Below are positions 17,753-26,594 of a DNA stretch of 64,000 bases, piece by piece; positions within the stretch are counted from its first letter, which is position 1, and the number at the start of each line of letters is the position of its first letter. The translations under genes and the position numbers were made by a program. Source of the DNA: Caldilineaceae bacterium. GTDB lineage: Bacteria; Chloroflexota; Anaerolineae; Caldilineales; Caldilineaceae. Where the stretch lies: the NCBI GenBank assembly GCA_958295845.1, contig OY282376.1:943022-1007021 (forward strand), read 5' to 3'. The notes beneath the pieces were generated by a model. The model was not told where the DNA came from. It saw nothing but the letters and a program-made list of their open reading frames with translations, and made no database searches.

Positions 17753-18610
17753 ATGACTGACAGATCTTTTGGTGGCCCTTGGACCCAACAAAAGCTCCGT
17801 ATTCTCAGCCTGTACCTGGACGCATACACTACCGCCTTGAAGAATCAACCATTCAGGCTCATTTATGTCGATGCCTTTGCCGGCGAAGGATCATGGCGCC
17901 CCGGCTCCGCGTATACTACTGACTATGATGACTTTAGAGAGTTGCACAAAGGCTCCCCCCGGATCGCTCTGGAAACTACTGATAGGCCTTTTGATAGACT
18001 CATTTTCATCGAGAAAGATTCCCAACGCTATGAATTGCTAAGGAAGCTGCAAGGGGAATTCCCGAGCCGCGACATTAAGGTGCAAAATGAGGACGCCGAA
18101 ATAGCGTTGCCTGCTTTTTGCCAAAGCCTGCACGTCGACGAACGCGCTGTAGTATTTCTGGATCCCTTCGCGACCGAAGTCTCCTGGGCTATGGTGGAAG
18201 GGATGGCCAGGACCCAGAAGATAGACTGTTGGATATTGTTCCCTCTAGGCGCGATTGCCAGGATGATGCCGAGAAAAAGTGAGCCATCTGCGGAACTGTC
18301 GAATCAACTCGATCGGATCTTCGGAGGTCGTGGGCACTGGCACGACTTCTACAGTAACTCTCCGCAGCCAAGGTTACCCTTGCAGTTCTTCAAAGATGAG
18401 TCTGAGCAAATCCGATCAAGTGATAGCAGCCAAATTGCTCAGCGTTATCGAGATCGACTTGAATCAACTTTTGAGAAGGTCGCTCCTTCGGGCAGAGAAT
18501 TCAAGAACTCTAAGAACTCTCCAATGTTTCAACTGTTTTTTGCGGCAAGCAATCCCAAGGGGGCCCGGATCGCCGTAGATATTGCGAAACACATTATTGA
18601 CAAATGGTGA
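17753..18610 (+). CDS. tcmP: Three-Cys-motif partner protein TcmP
   Basis: A protein of 285 residues matching the TcmP family in its N-terminus (GPWTQQKLRILSLYLDAY), IYVDAFAGEGSW at residues 38-48, a long middle (ALETTDRPFDRLIFIEKD), and VVFLDPFATEVSW at 133-145. The DAFAGEG loop, acidic end of the next strand and DPF motif look like motifs I, II and IV of a class I SAM methyltransferase fold; this fold reading is my inference. Function is unknown in the family. It is the obligate-looking partner of the upstream DUF5131 gene and shares its lower GC, so the pair probably arrived together. Confidence 0.88.
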   Translation: MTDRSFGGPWTQQKLRILSLYLDAYTTALKNQPFRLIYVDAFAGEGSWRPGSAYTTDYDDFRELHKGSPRIALETTDRPFDRLIFIEKDSQRYELLRKLQGEFPSRDIKVQNEDAEIALPAFCQSLHVDERAVVFLDPFATEVSWAMVEGMARTQKIDCWILFPLGAIARMMPRKSEPSAELSNQLDRIFGGRGHWHDFYSNSPQPRLPLQFFKDESEQIRSSDSSQIAQRYRDRLESTFEKVAPSGREFKNSKNSPMFQLFFAASNPKGARIAVDIAKHIIDKW

Positions 18611-18746
18611 TCACCGAAAAAGCTGACGCAGAAATATTCTGAGATCGATGTCAGGTATGGGCCGCCAACCGGCCGTCCCCATCACTCTTCCCAACATTCA
18701 AAGCGCGCCCGACACACCATGAACCCACCGGCTCCGTTTAGGCAGA

Positions 18747-19198
18747 CTAGTAAGGCGAATCACTATCTATATGGTGACCGCCCAAACTGTGCAAAGGGAT
18801 CTTCCGGTACGCAGGCCACTGGTCAGCCGCCCACTCTCCCAACGCCTCCTCATGCCCCAGGCGCCGTGTCATGCTCCATTCGTCCAAATAGGGGTAACGG
18901 CTGTTCGTGTCCCAGAAAGCCAGTCCATCGACACCACTTGCGTAGCAGTCCAAAGCCCGCTCCCGGTACGCTTGCGCCGGCATCCGTCACGGCAGAGTGT
19001 CGGCGTAAACCTGACATTCGGTGCCGCGCGTGACCCTGACCAAGGAGGCAAAGTCAACATCCATATCCCCATGCCAGGGGTTGGTAATGATGAATTCCAC
19101 CGGCCCTTACTCGGTCCAAGTTCCCACATCGAGGCCATACCGGAGATTGTACAGAAGAGTATTCACAACATACGCCGAAGCTTGGATATGTCTTCCCT
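18747..19198 (-). pseudogene. C-terminal remnant of a barrel hydrolase-like gene (paralogue of 20603)
   Basis: On the minus strand 18983-18747 encodes GVDGLAFWDTNSRYPYLDEW and continues to HSLGGHHIDSDSPY, matching the C-terminus of the 20603 protein (GADGLAFWDTNSRYPFLDEW to HSLGGHLMDKYSPY). Further upstream to about 19198 the DNA still matches 20603's gene but the frame is broken more than once. The N-terminal two thirds are absent. It is directly joined to the 5' end of an isomerase gene, marking a deletion. Confidence 0.85.
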
Positions 19199-19243
19199 GT
19201 CGCAGTGCTGAGGCCAGCGGTAGAAGCCAATGCAAATCCGCAT
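19199..19243 (-). pseudogene. First 15 codons of a deleted sugar isomerase gene
   Basis: Starting at ATG 19243-19241 the frame reads MRICIGFYRWPQHCD, closely matching the start of the intact isomerase at 29720 (MRICSGFYRWSQHYG). After that the DNA switches to the hydrolase remnant and soon hits a stop. The position, just downstream of a Gfo/Idh/MocA gene on the same strand, is the same as that of the intact isomerase at 28896-29720. Confidence 0.8.
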
Positions 19244-19291
19244 CGCTTGACGCTCTTGTCCCCCGAATCCCAGCGCATGGTACCCGATTCC

Positions 19292-20347
19292 CTACCCCCC
19301 AAATTCAACACCCTCACCCGAATTCGCACTCTCCACCGCCGCAAACGCCATCCGTAAGCTCACCAAGTGATCGCGGCCCGAACTCTCCGGCTCCCGCCCT
19401 TCCTCCAAGGCCAGCAACATCTCTCCCATCGAACCGGCAAAGCCTTCATACTCCCAGCTGCCGGCGATTTCGAAAGTCTGTACCTGTTCAGGCGAATCCT
19501 TGAACGACAGGCTTAACTTCGCCGTCCCCGCAGGATCGCTGAGCAGTGCGCTCCCATGCGTTCCATCCAAAAACCAGAACTGATCATGCAAAGCGGGTGC
19601 CGATACGATATTGCTAAAGTGCAAGGTCGTCATGACCTGACACGAAGGCTGGTATTCAAAGAGGATCGTATAGATCATCGGCGATACCGCACTCTGGCCG
19701 GGCACCATAGTGGTTGTTGCTTTCACCCGCAGCGGCGTGTAACCGCTAAAGTAGCGGCTCAAATCAATATAGTGGATACCGTGATCAACGATGTTGAAGT
19801 CCTCTCGCTCCGCATACCAGCCAAAGTCCTGATAGGCCCGAAAGACGTGAGTAAAGGCGTAGATGTGACCCAACACACCGCTGTCGACCAAGAATTTGAG
19901 CGCCCGGTGAGAGGGTGCCCACCGCGCCTGGTGATTGACCATCAGAGTCACCCCGGCGTCGCGGCATATTTCAACAATACGCTCCGCCTCGCGCAAACTC
20001 GGAGCCAGGGGCTTCTGAGATAAGATGTGCTTGCCTGCTGCGGCGATCTGCTCGACCAGGGGCAGCCGCTGGTGATGGTGTACTGCCAGGTCAACAACCT
20101 GCACCTCCGGATACGAAAGCAGTTCTTCCAATTCGGTTGTGACCAATACTCTGCCGAAATTGGCTGCCGCGCCGTGCGCTCTCTCCTCTATCCTGTCGCA
20201 ACAAGCGACCACGCGGTAACCGGCCTTCTTGTAGGCGGGCGCCTGCGAGTCGCAGACGGTGATGCCGCATCCAACAATGCCAATGCCGTAGCCCGGGCCC
20301 GAAGGCAGGACAGGCTGATAGTCGGCAGGTTGCAAGTCCACGAACAT
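19292..20347 (-). CDS. Gfo/Idh/MocA family oxidoreductase (copy 1)
   Basis: A protein of 351 residues with an N-terminal Rossmann domain (GIGIVGCG near residues 21-28) and a C-terminal alpha/beta domain. The catalytic Lys is in SQKPLA (Gln111-Lys112-Pro113; the usual Glu is Gln), and the second-domain His is in FNIVDHGIHYIDL. Family members oxidise or epimerise sugars and cyclitols with NAD(P). GGAGG lies 9 bases before the ATG. The gene at 29769 is a close paralogue along the full length. Here it is probably the last working gene of the Opp importer/hydrolase cluster, since the isomerase behind it is deleted. Confidence 0.92.
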   Translation of the reverse strand: MFVDLQPADYQPVLPSGPGYGIGIVGCGITVCDSQAPAYKKAGYRVVACCDRIEERAHGAAANFGRVLVTTELEELLSYPEVQVVDLAVHHHQRLPLVEQIAAAGKHILSQKPLAPSLREAERIVEICRDAGVTLMVNHQARWAPSHRALKFLVDSGVLGHIYAFTHVFRAYQDFGWYAEREDFNIVDHGIHYIDLSRYFSGYTPLRVKATTTMVPGQSAVSPMIYTILFEYQPSCQVMTTLHFSNIVSAPALHDQFWFLDGTHGSALLSDPAGTAKLSLSFKDSPEQVQTFEIAGSWEYEGFAGSMGEMLLALEEGREPESSGRDHLVSLRMAFAAVESANSGEGVEFGG

Positions 20348-20602
20348 GGCAATGCGCCTCCTTCGAGGTAGCGCAAGGCGAAAAATGAGTTACTTTGCCG
20401 CCCTGTATCGATAGTTGGAAGGAAAATGTAAGTCGGACTGTTGGGCAGTCCTGTAGCTCTCGGCCAAATGCGAGACCTACTTGAGGGGTATACCCCCCTG
20501 CATTGTCACTGCATTCATGTAGGGGGTCACTGAATGAGCGAGCACCGCAATGCGCACTCAATTACCGGCGAAAATGTATACGATCGCCTGCGCCGCCACA
20601 AC

Positions 20603-22267
20603 TCAAGCAGACCAGTATGGCGAATACTTGTCCATAAGGTGGCCCCCAAGGCTGTGCAACGGGATCAGCCGGTACGCCGGCCACTCGTCAGCCTCCCAAC
20701 TTCCCAACGCCTCCTCGTGCCCCAGGCGCCGTATCATGCTCCACTCATCCAAAAAGGGGTAACGGCTGTTAGTATCCCAAAATGCCAGTCCGTCGGCGCC
20801 TGTTTCATAGCAGTCCATTGCCCGCTGTCGGTACTCTTCTGTCGACATCCGCCGCGGCAGGATGTCGGGGTAAACCTGGCACCCGGTTCCGCGCGCAACC
20901 TCGACGAAGGCGGCAACATCAACATCCTTTTCGCCATGCCAGGGGTTGGGAATGATGAAATCAACCAACCCTTCCTCGGCCCAGACTGCCACATCCAGAC
21001 CATGCTCAAGATTGTGCGGCAAGTTATTCACAACGTATGCCGATACTTGGACATGCCTCCCTTGCCGCTCGCCCACCCGGTCCATCTCCTCGCGAAGCGC
21101 CCGCATGAATGAAGTCATCCAGCTCGCCTTGTAGGTTAACCAGCGAGGATCATCCTCCGGAAGCCCACGCGGATCCTGTCCGTACTGTTCTTGAAAACCA
21201 TCCACAATAGGCGGATCGTAGAGGACACAGGGCAGTCCGCGGATAAAGGCCATGTTGACACCGTCCGCGCCTCGTTCTGCTACCTCTCGGAACAGCGAAA
21301 TCACAAAATCCTGGACCCCCGCAAAGGCATAGCTCAGACGGGCGGTGGGCTGACCGTTCCGGTCCAGACAGCGCCATTCAGGATGTTGACGAAAGAACTC
21401 GTCCTCCATGTCATCCGGTGGCGGAAAGACCCAGCCGCCGACGCGGTAAGTGCCGTGCAGTTCGATACCCAGTTCGTGTGCATGATCGATCACCGTCTTG
21501 AGGGGATCAATCCCCTTGAGTTTCAGAGCGCGGTAACTTTCCGCTGCTTGGCGATCACAATAGCGCGAGAAATCACTCATGTCCTTCTTCTCAGCAAGTT
21601 CGCCGACGTCGGAAAGGTACTGCACCATGCTGCCCGAGCCGATACCCCACAGGAGTTTCTGAAAGTCCGTATCGCGAAAAGGCTCTACCTCCTCAATGAT
21701 ATCCTCCTCCGTGTACAGCGCCCGCTCACCGAAAACACTCCAGGCATCGTTGTAAGCGATCAGTCGCTTCGTATCGCTTCCGGACCGATCCTGCTCGATC
21801 GCAGCAACCTCTTCTGGCGTTAGAGGTTCCAGTTTTACATAGGCGATACCGGCCGCCCAAGGTGTCCCGGCGCTCTGCTGGCCGATGTGCAGCTCCTGGC
21901 CTGTCAGATCAGCGCATCTCCAAAACACCTCGCCGATGCTTGCAAAAAAGTTGGTCTTCTTTATGTCCGGATACAGCGTCGTAGTCGTAGTGAAACAAGG
22001 ATCATCTGTCAGCTTGACCCGCACCTGCCTGTCCACCCAGTTCGTCCAGACGCCCAGATGGATGGCATACCATCCCTGCATGCCAAGAGGAAGGGTAATT
22101 GTTGGCGCGTTGCACTCGATGCCGGCCACTACCATCGTGCCGGACACGCCTTCCGCCTCGTATGGGATCGCCCGCCAGTGACCATGCCGAGCCTTGTCTG
22201 ATATGGCTGTACCAGGCTGACAACGATCCAGATCGGAGATGTAGATGGCCTTACGTTCTGCACACAT
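20603..22267 (-). CDS. Glycoside-hydrolase-like TIM-barrel protein, paralogue A
   Basis: A protein of 554 residues from ATG 22267 (GGAGG 8 bases upstream). An N-terminal beta-rich part (residues ~1-150, with TGTMVVAGIE and ITLPLGMQGWYAIHLGVW) resembles a carbohydrate-binding jelly roll. The rest looks like a barrel of the uncharacterised hydrolase-like class: VIDHAHELGIELHGTYRVGG, then GADGVNMAFIRG and DGLAFWDTNSRYPFLDEW. Acidic residues at strand ends could be catalytic. No signal peptide, so it probably acts on imported oligosaccharides. The neighbour at 22290 has the same architecture, and a third, broken copy lies at 18747. I cannot assign a CAZy family. Confidence 0.7.
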   Translation of the reverse strand: MCAERKAIYISDLDRCQPGTAISDKARHGHWRAIPYEAEGVSGTMVVAGIECNAPTITLPLGMQGWYAIHLGVWTNWVDRQVRVKLTDDPCFTTTTTLYPDIKKTNFFASIGEVFWRCADLTGQELHIGQQSAGTPWAAGIAYVKLEPLTPEEVAAIEQDRSGSDTKRLIAYNDAWSVFGERALYTEEDIIEEVEPFRDTDFQKLLWGIGSGSMVQYLSDVGELAEKKDMSDFSRYCDRQAAESYRALKLKGIDPLKTVIDHAHELGIELHGTYRVGGWVFPPPDDMEDEFFRQHPEWRCLDRNGQPTARLSYAFAGVQDFVISLFREVAERGADGVNMAFIRGLPCVLYDPPIVDGFQEQYGQDPRGLPEDDPRWLTYKASWMTSFMRALREEMDRVGERQGRHVQVSAYVVNNLPHNLEHGLDVAVWAEEGLVDFIIPNPWHGEKDVDVAAFVEVARGTGCQVYPDILPRRMSTEEYRQRAMDCYETGADGLAFWDTNSRYPFLDEWSMIRRLGHEEALGSWEADEWPAYRLIPLHSLGGHLMDKYSPYWSA

Positions 22268-22289
22268 GCGTACCCTCCTCCTTGCTCTC

Positions 22290-23975
22290 CTATCCCCCGG
22301 TGTAGATGACAAGCAGCTCTGGAGGCCACCCTGAGGGAACGTTTTTATCTACCGTTTGCGAGAAGTCTCGACCTCGAATCGTGATCAACTTGATCCGGTT
22401 CATCTCTGGATACTGATCCGGTTTCGGCAGATCAATCAGTTCGTCGCGGTGCCCCAACCGGCTGTTTATGGCCCACGTTTCGGGACGCGTTGTGTTGATG
22501 TCCCAAATGGCCATTCCGTCCATCCCGCCGGCATAAGCATGCTTCATCGTCAGTACGTTGTCCTCTTTTGTAGACGCCATGTATACTTGGCATCCGTTCT
22601 CTTTAGCCAGCCCGACCAGCTCTGAAGGCGGATCCGTGATGATGAAGTCGACCAGTTTTTCCTTCACCCAGGTGTAGGCATCGTAGGCGAAATAGCGCAT
22701 GTCCTCCCTGCCGCCTTCGAAAATCGCCGACACCTGCATTTTGCGCCCTCTCTCCTCCCCGTGCTGGTCAGCCGTCCTCCGTACAGCCCGCAAGAACTCC
22801 GTCAGATAACTCGCCTTGACGCTGTACAGCCGCTCGTCGTCATCAGCCACGTCTCGCGCGTCCTCTCCATAGAGCCGTTTGAACTCGTCCAGCACCGGCT
22901 GCTCGTATCCGATATACTCAGGCCCGCGCGTGAAACAAAGGTGTACGCCGTCAATATCGTATTCCATCGCCTCCTCCATAAGAGAGACCATGAAATCGCG
23001 CACCTTCGGGAATGCATAGCTGGCTTTCATCAGCGGCGAACCATCCTTGGCCACGATTCGGCAATCCGGATTGTCCCGCAGAAATTTAGTCTCCGTCGAG
23101 AAGAAGAAATAGGGTTGTGCCTTGTCTACGATGCTCAGCCGGTAGTACGTGTGGAACTCCAGTCCCAGTTCATGGGCGTAGTCCATCGCTGCCGCGAATG
23201 GGACAATTTCCTGCTCCGCCAGCGCCTTGTGGCTCTGGAGCGCGTGCACATGACGCAACACAGGACTCACACCATCCTCAGTTCCAAAAAAACGTCCCAC
23301 CTTGGAGTGATAGTAAGTCAGATCGCTTAAGTTGACGCCCCATAGCACCTTGCCCACATCCGCATACCGAAATGGCTCGATCTGCTCCAGGAGCTCCTCT
23401 TTCGTCGCCGGACACATCTGGTGAAACAGCCCTTCGCCATCAATCATCCCAATCACCCTGCGCGTCTCTCTCTGCTCCCTGTCGCGTTGGATGGCTTCCA
23501 CCTCCGCCTGCGTCAGTGGCGCCAGCTTGACGTAGGCAACACACGCCAGCTTCGGCGGGTGAGCCGTATTCTGCTTGCTGAAGACCAGGTCCTGTCCTGT
23601 CAGGTCGGCATACCGGGGAAACGTCTCGACGAGTTCCGTCTTATCCCAAAAACACCCCGGCAGCGATGGGCTCTGCACATAGTGCTCAGCAACGGTGTAC
23701 ACGGTCTCACCGGAAAGCTTGTACTTTATCAGGCTTGTATGTTCCTGTTCCACCCCGGGCCAGAAGCCGACGCTGATCGCATGCCAGCCCTCTACGTTCA
23801 GCGGCAAAGTTATGGCCGGGGTCTCGTAGAGCGCGTGCGCGAAGGCCATGTTGCCGGCAAGTCCCTCCGCCGCCGTGTATTCCACCACCTGCCACTTGTG
23901 CCTCTCCGGCGTGGTTGACAGCGCGCCCTCAGGCAGACATTTGGACATGTCGGTCAAGTAAATTGCCTCTGCCAT
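22290..23975 (-). CDS. Glycoside-hydrolase-like TIM-barrel protein, paralogue B
   Basis: A protein of 561 residues from ATG 23975 with GGAGAGGAGA just upstream. It shares layout and many short blocks with the 20603 protein: AEAIYLTDMSKC start, AITLPLNVEGWHAISVGFW, ARRVIG-like linker, AMDYAHELGLEFHTYYRLS, DGVHLCFTRGPEYIGYEQP and GMDGMAIWDINTTRPETW. The two are diverged enough to act on different glycosides. The next gene starts 22 bp after its stop. No signal peptide is seen. The gene order (importer, two hydrolases, dehydrogenase) points to intracellular breakdown of an imported oligosaccharide. Confidence 0.7.
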   Translation of the reverse strand: MAEAIYLTDMSKCLPEGALSTTPERHKWQVVEYTAAEGLAGNMAFAHALYETPAITLPLNVEGWHAISVGFWPGVEQEHTSLIKYKLSGETVYTVAEHYVQSPSLPGCFWDKTELVETFPRYADLTGQDLVFSKQNTAHPPKLACVAYVKLAPLTQAEVEAIQRDREQRETRRVIGMIDGEGLFHQMCPATKEELLEQIEPFRYADVGKVLWGVNLSDLTYYHSKVGRFFGTEDGVSPVLRHVHALQSHKALAEQEIVPFAAAMDYAHELGLEFHTYYRLSIVDKAQPYFFFSTETKFLRDNPDCRIVAKDGSPLMKASYAFPKVRDFMVSLMEEAMEYDIDGVHLCFTRGPEYIGYEQPVLDEFKRLYGEDARDVADDDERLYSVKASYLTEFLRAVRRTADQHGEERGRKMQVSAIFEGGREDMRYFAYDAYTWVKEKLVDFIITDPPSELVGLAKENGCQVYMASTKEDNVLTMKHAYAGGMDGMAIWDINTTRPETWAINSRLGHRDELIDLPKPDQYPEMNRIKLITIRGRDFSQTVDKNVPSGWPPELLVIYTGG

Positions 23976-24048
23976 TCTCCTCTCCGTGTAGCTATCCAAC
24001 CATCTTCAACCCATCGCCGCATACAATGATCACTGATCACTGCAGTTC

Positions 24049-24110
24049 TGGGCGGTCGGGCCTTCGGCCCTCCCTTGTGCAGGGGCTGCGCCCCCGCAAC
24101 GCCCCCCTCC
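24049..24110. repeat. Double-hairpin repeat, copy C
   Basis: GGGCCTTCGGCCC (24058-24070) and GCaGGGGCTGCGCCCCCGC (24079-24097, one base different from copy A) preceded by TGATCACTGATCACTGCAGTT. It lies between the Opp permease operon and the hydrolase genes; the rest of 23976-24446 shows no gene. Confidence 0.85.
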
Positions 24111-24446
24111 AAAAACATGCCTCAGCCACCTTACGCCGTAATTCCAGCTGTGCGTCTCGTCAAAAGTGGCGGCGGCCAACGCGTACACGATGAGATAGCC
24201 CGAATTGCGGCGGCGATGAAGGTCTGCCCAACACAGTCACTGTATTTGGCTAAATAGCCGCCTCTCCATTAGGAACGCGTATCTTACAAGATTTCAAGGC
24301 GGCAATTAGGATGTAGCTGTGAATGAGGTCCTGCTCCACACCATTTGGGCATACTCTCTTGGTTCGCTGTTCGCCCTTAGTCTGCGTCAGCGCAAAGCCA
24401 TTCCGCTGTCGGTCTCCAAGGGTGGCAACAACCGTTTCATAATCTC

Positions 24447-25451
24447 TCAGTCCAGCATCGTGCGCGGGTCGAGAGCGTCGCGCAATCCGTCGCCGATGAA
24501 ATTAATGCTCAACACGGTGATGGCAATCATCGCGCCTGGCGGCATCCAAATCCAGGGCCTCCTCTCAAGCGTTGTGAGCGACGTCGCCGCACTCAACATC
24601 TGTCCCCAGCTGGGCCGCGGGGCCTGCACACCCAGACCCAGGAAACTCAGCCCTGCCTCAGCCATGATCGCCCCGGCGATACCGAATGTAGCCGCCACCA
24701 CAAGCGGGCCAACCACGTTCGGCAGAATGTGGCGGAAAATGATACCGCGCTCGGTCGCGCCCAAACAGCGCGCCGCCGTAACGAAATCTCGTTCACTGAG
24801 CGATAGAAACTCTCCGCGCACCAGGCGCGCGATACTCGGCCACCCCAGAAAGCCGAGGATGATCATGATATTGAAGATGCTGGGGCCTATAACGGCAACG
24901 AGTGTCAGGATAATGAGTAAACTGGGGAAGCACATCACGATGTCTGTGATCCGCATGATGACAAAATCTGTCACCCCGCCTCGATAACCGCTCACTCCGC
25001 CCAGAATCGTGCCGATAGAAATATAAATCGAGGTCGCTATCAGTCCCACCGAAAGCGAAACGCGGCCCCCGTGCAGAATGCGGGCAAGCATGTCTCGACC
25101 GGAACGGTCTGTCCCCAGGATGTGCTCTTGACTGGGTGGCGCCCGCAGGTTCTGCAGGTCGGCCGTGTAGGGATCATTCGGGCTGCTGAGCAGGGGGGCG
25201 AAAATGGCAGCAAATGCCAGCACAGTCATGATTGCAATCGATACCAGTGCAAGTCGGTGTCGGCGAAAACGGCGCCAGATAAGCTCGCGCAGACCGACGA
25301 CCGCCTGCCCGCGCACCATATGTTGCAGGTCTTCGCTGACATGCAACGCCTGCCTTTCTCTTCCTTTCTCTTCGCCTTCCATTTCTTCCTCTATCCGTGA
25401 ATGAGGATAATCGCCGGATTTCCTACGCCCCAGGTATAGCCCGAATCGCAT
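24447..25451 (-). CDS. Opp/Dpp-type ABC transporter permease, OppC class
   Basis: A protein of 334 residues. A cytoplasmic N-terminal stretch of about 55 residues precedes six membrane helices (first in LVSIAIMTVLAFAAIFAPLL). The family marks are HILGTDRSGRDMLARILHGGR, the EAA-type loop FVTAARCLGATERGIIFRHILPN and AEAGLSFLGLG. Its ATG overlaps the upstream stop (TAATG), so translation is coupled to the OppB-class partner. It forms the channel with that protein for the 26595 binding protein. No OppD/OppF ATPases are encoded nearby. Confidence 0.93.
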   Translation of the reverse strand: MRFGLYLGRRKSGDYPHSRIEEEMEGEEKGRERQALHVSEDLQHMVRGQAVVGLRELIWRRFRRHRLALVSIAIMTVLAFAAIFAPLLSSPNDPYTADLQNLRAPPSQEHILGTDRSGRDMLARILHGGRVSLSVGLIATSIYISIGTILGGVSGYRGGVTDFVIMRITDIVMCFPSLLIILTLVAVIGPSIFNIMIILGFLGWPSIARLVRGEFLSLSERDFVTAARCLGATERGIIFRHILPNVVGPLVVAATFGIAGAIMAEAGLSFLGLGVQAPRPSWGQMLSAATSLTTLERRPWIWMPPGAMIAITVLSINFIGDGLRDALDPRTMLD

Positions 25452-26410
25452 TACTCATAGCTGATTCTGGGGTCCACAACTGTATAGACGATGTCGGCAA
25501 CTAGGTTGCTGAACAGGACCATGGTCGCAGAGACAAGACCGATTCCCATGATCACAGGGTAATCCCGGCCCAGCGTGTGCTCAATCGCCATGCGGGCCAT
25601 GCCCGGCCAGGAGAAGAGAACTTCGATGAACAGCGCGCCGCCAATCAAGCTTGGCAGACTCAAACCCACTATCGTCACCAGCGGCAGCAGCGCATTGCGC
25701 AGGACGTGACCAATGCGGACGGCGCGCTCGCGCAGCCCTTTGGCCCGCGCAGTCGTTACGTAATCCTGGCGCATTACCTCCAGGACGCTCGAACGTGTGT
25801 AGCGCAGATAGCCTGCTACCCCTTCAATCCCCAAAACAGCGGCCGGCAGCACCAGGTGATGAAGACGGTCGATGATCGGTGGAAGAGTACTCAGCGGTTC
25901 CTTTATACCTGAGGTCGGAAAGAGAGGTATCCTGAATGAGAACACGTAAATCGCCAGCAAGGCGAAGAAGAAAGCCGGCACCGATATGCCGATGAACACC
26001 ATAAAGGTGAACACATTGTCCAACAATGAGTACTGGTTGAAAGCAGCATAGATGCCCAGCGAAACGCCCAGAACCACGCTGATGCTCAGTGCAGTGAACA
26101 TCAGTTGCAGGGTCTGCGGCAGCCGCTCGGCGATCATCGTGGCCACCGGCCTGTGGGTGACGTAGGAATAGCCCAGGTTGCCTCGCAGTACCTCCTTCAG
26201 CCACAGGAAATAGCGCACCGGAATCGGCCTGTTGATGCCCAGCGCCTCTTTGAGCTTTTCAACCTCACCTGGTTCTATCCCGCTCATAGGGTCAATCATA
26301 GCCGTAACCGGATCGCCCGGGGCCAGGTTGGCAAAAGCAAACGTTACGACTGTGATGCCCAATAATACCGGGAACGAGATCAGAATACGTCGTAAAATAT
26401 AGCGTCCCAA
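25451..26410 (-). CDS. Opp/Dpp-type ABC transporter permease, OppB class
   Basis: A protein of 319 residues taken from TTG 26410, because GAGGGGG lies about 9 bases upstream and the product then starts LGRYILRRILISFPVLLG, the usual OppB beginning; a longer open frame to 26488 is less likely. It carries LAPGDPVTAM, GYSYVTHRPVATMIAERLPQ, the EAA-like loop YVTTARAKGLRERAVRIGHV and the end VDPRISYE. Six membrane helices. It is the second channel subunit, coupled to the OppC-class gene by overlap. Confidence 0.92.
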   Translation of the reverse strand: MGRYILRRILISFPVLLGITVVTFAFANLAPGDPVTAMIDPMSGIEPGEVEKLKEALGINRPIPVRYFLWLKEVLRGNLGYSYVTHRPVATMIAERLPQTLQLMFTALSISVVLGVSLGIYAAFNQYSLLDNVFTFMVFIGISVPAFFFALLAIYVFSFRIPLFPTSGIKEPLSTLPPIIDRLHHLVLPAAVLGIEGVAGYLRYTRSSVLEVMRQDYVTTARAKGLRERAVRIGHVLRNALLPLVTIVGLSLPSLIGGALFIEVLFSWPGMARMAIEHTLGRDYPVIMGIGLVSATMVLFSNLVADIVYTVVDPRISYE

Positions 26411-26458
26411 GGTGTAACCCCCTCGGTTAAACCATGGTTCGAAGCGTGGGAGGGAGGC

Positions 26459-26486
26459 GGTGGGGCCGGTTTGCGCCGACCCCACC
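26459..26486 (-). terminator. Intercistronic hairpin between OppA- and OppB-class genes
   Basis: GGTGGGG pairs with CCCCACC, extended by CGG/CCG after one mismatch. It lies on the transcript between the binding-protein stop and the OppB start, without a T-run, so an attenuator or mRNA stabiliser is more likely than a full stop. Confidence 0.45.
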
Positions 26487-26594
26487 ACGCCCGCTCCTCA
26501 TAGAAGAGTTGGTCCTTGATCGGAGTCCTTACCCCGCAACGCCAGGCGGACCCGATCTGCTTCAGACCGGCGCGACAAAGTAGCTACGCCTCCA

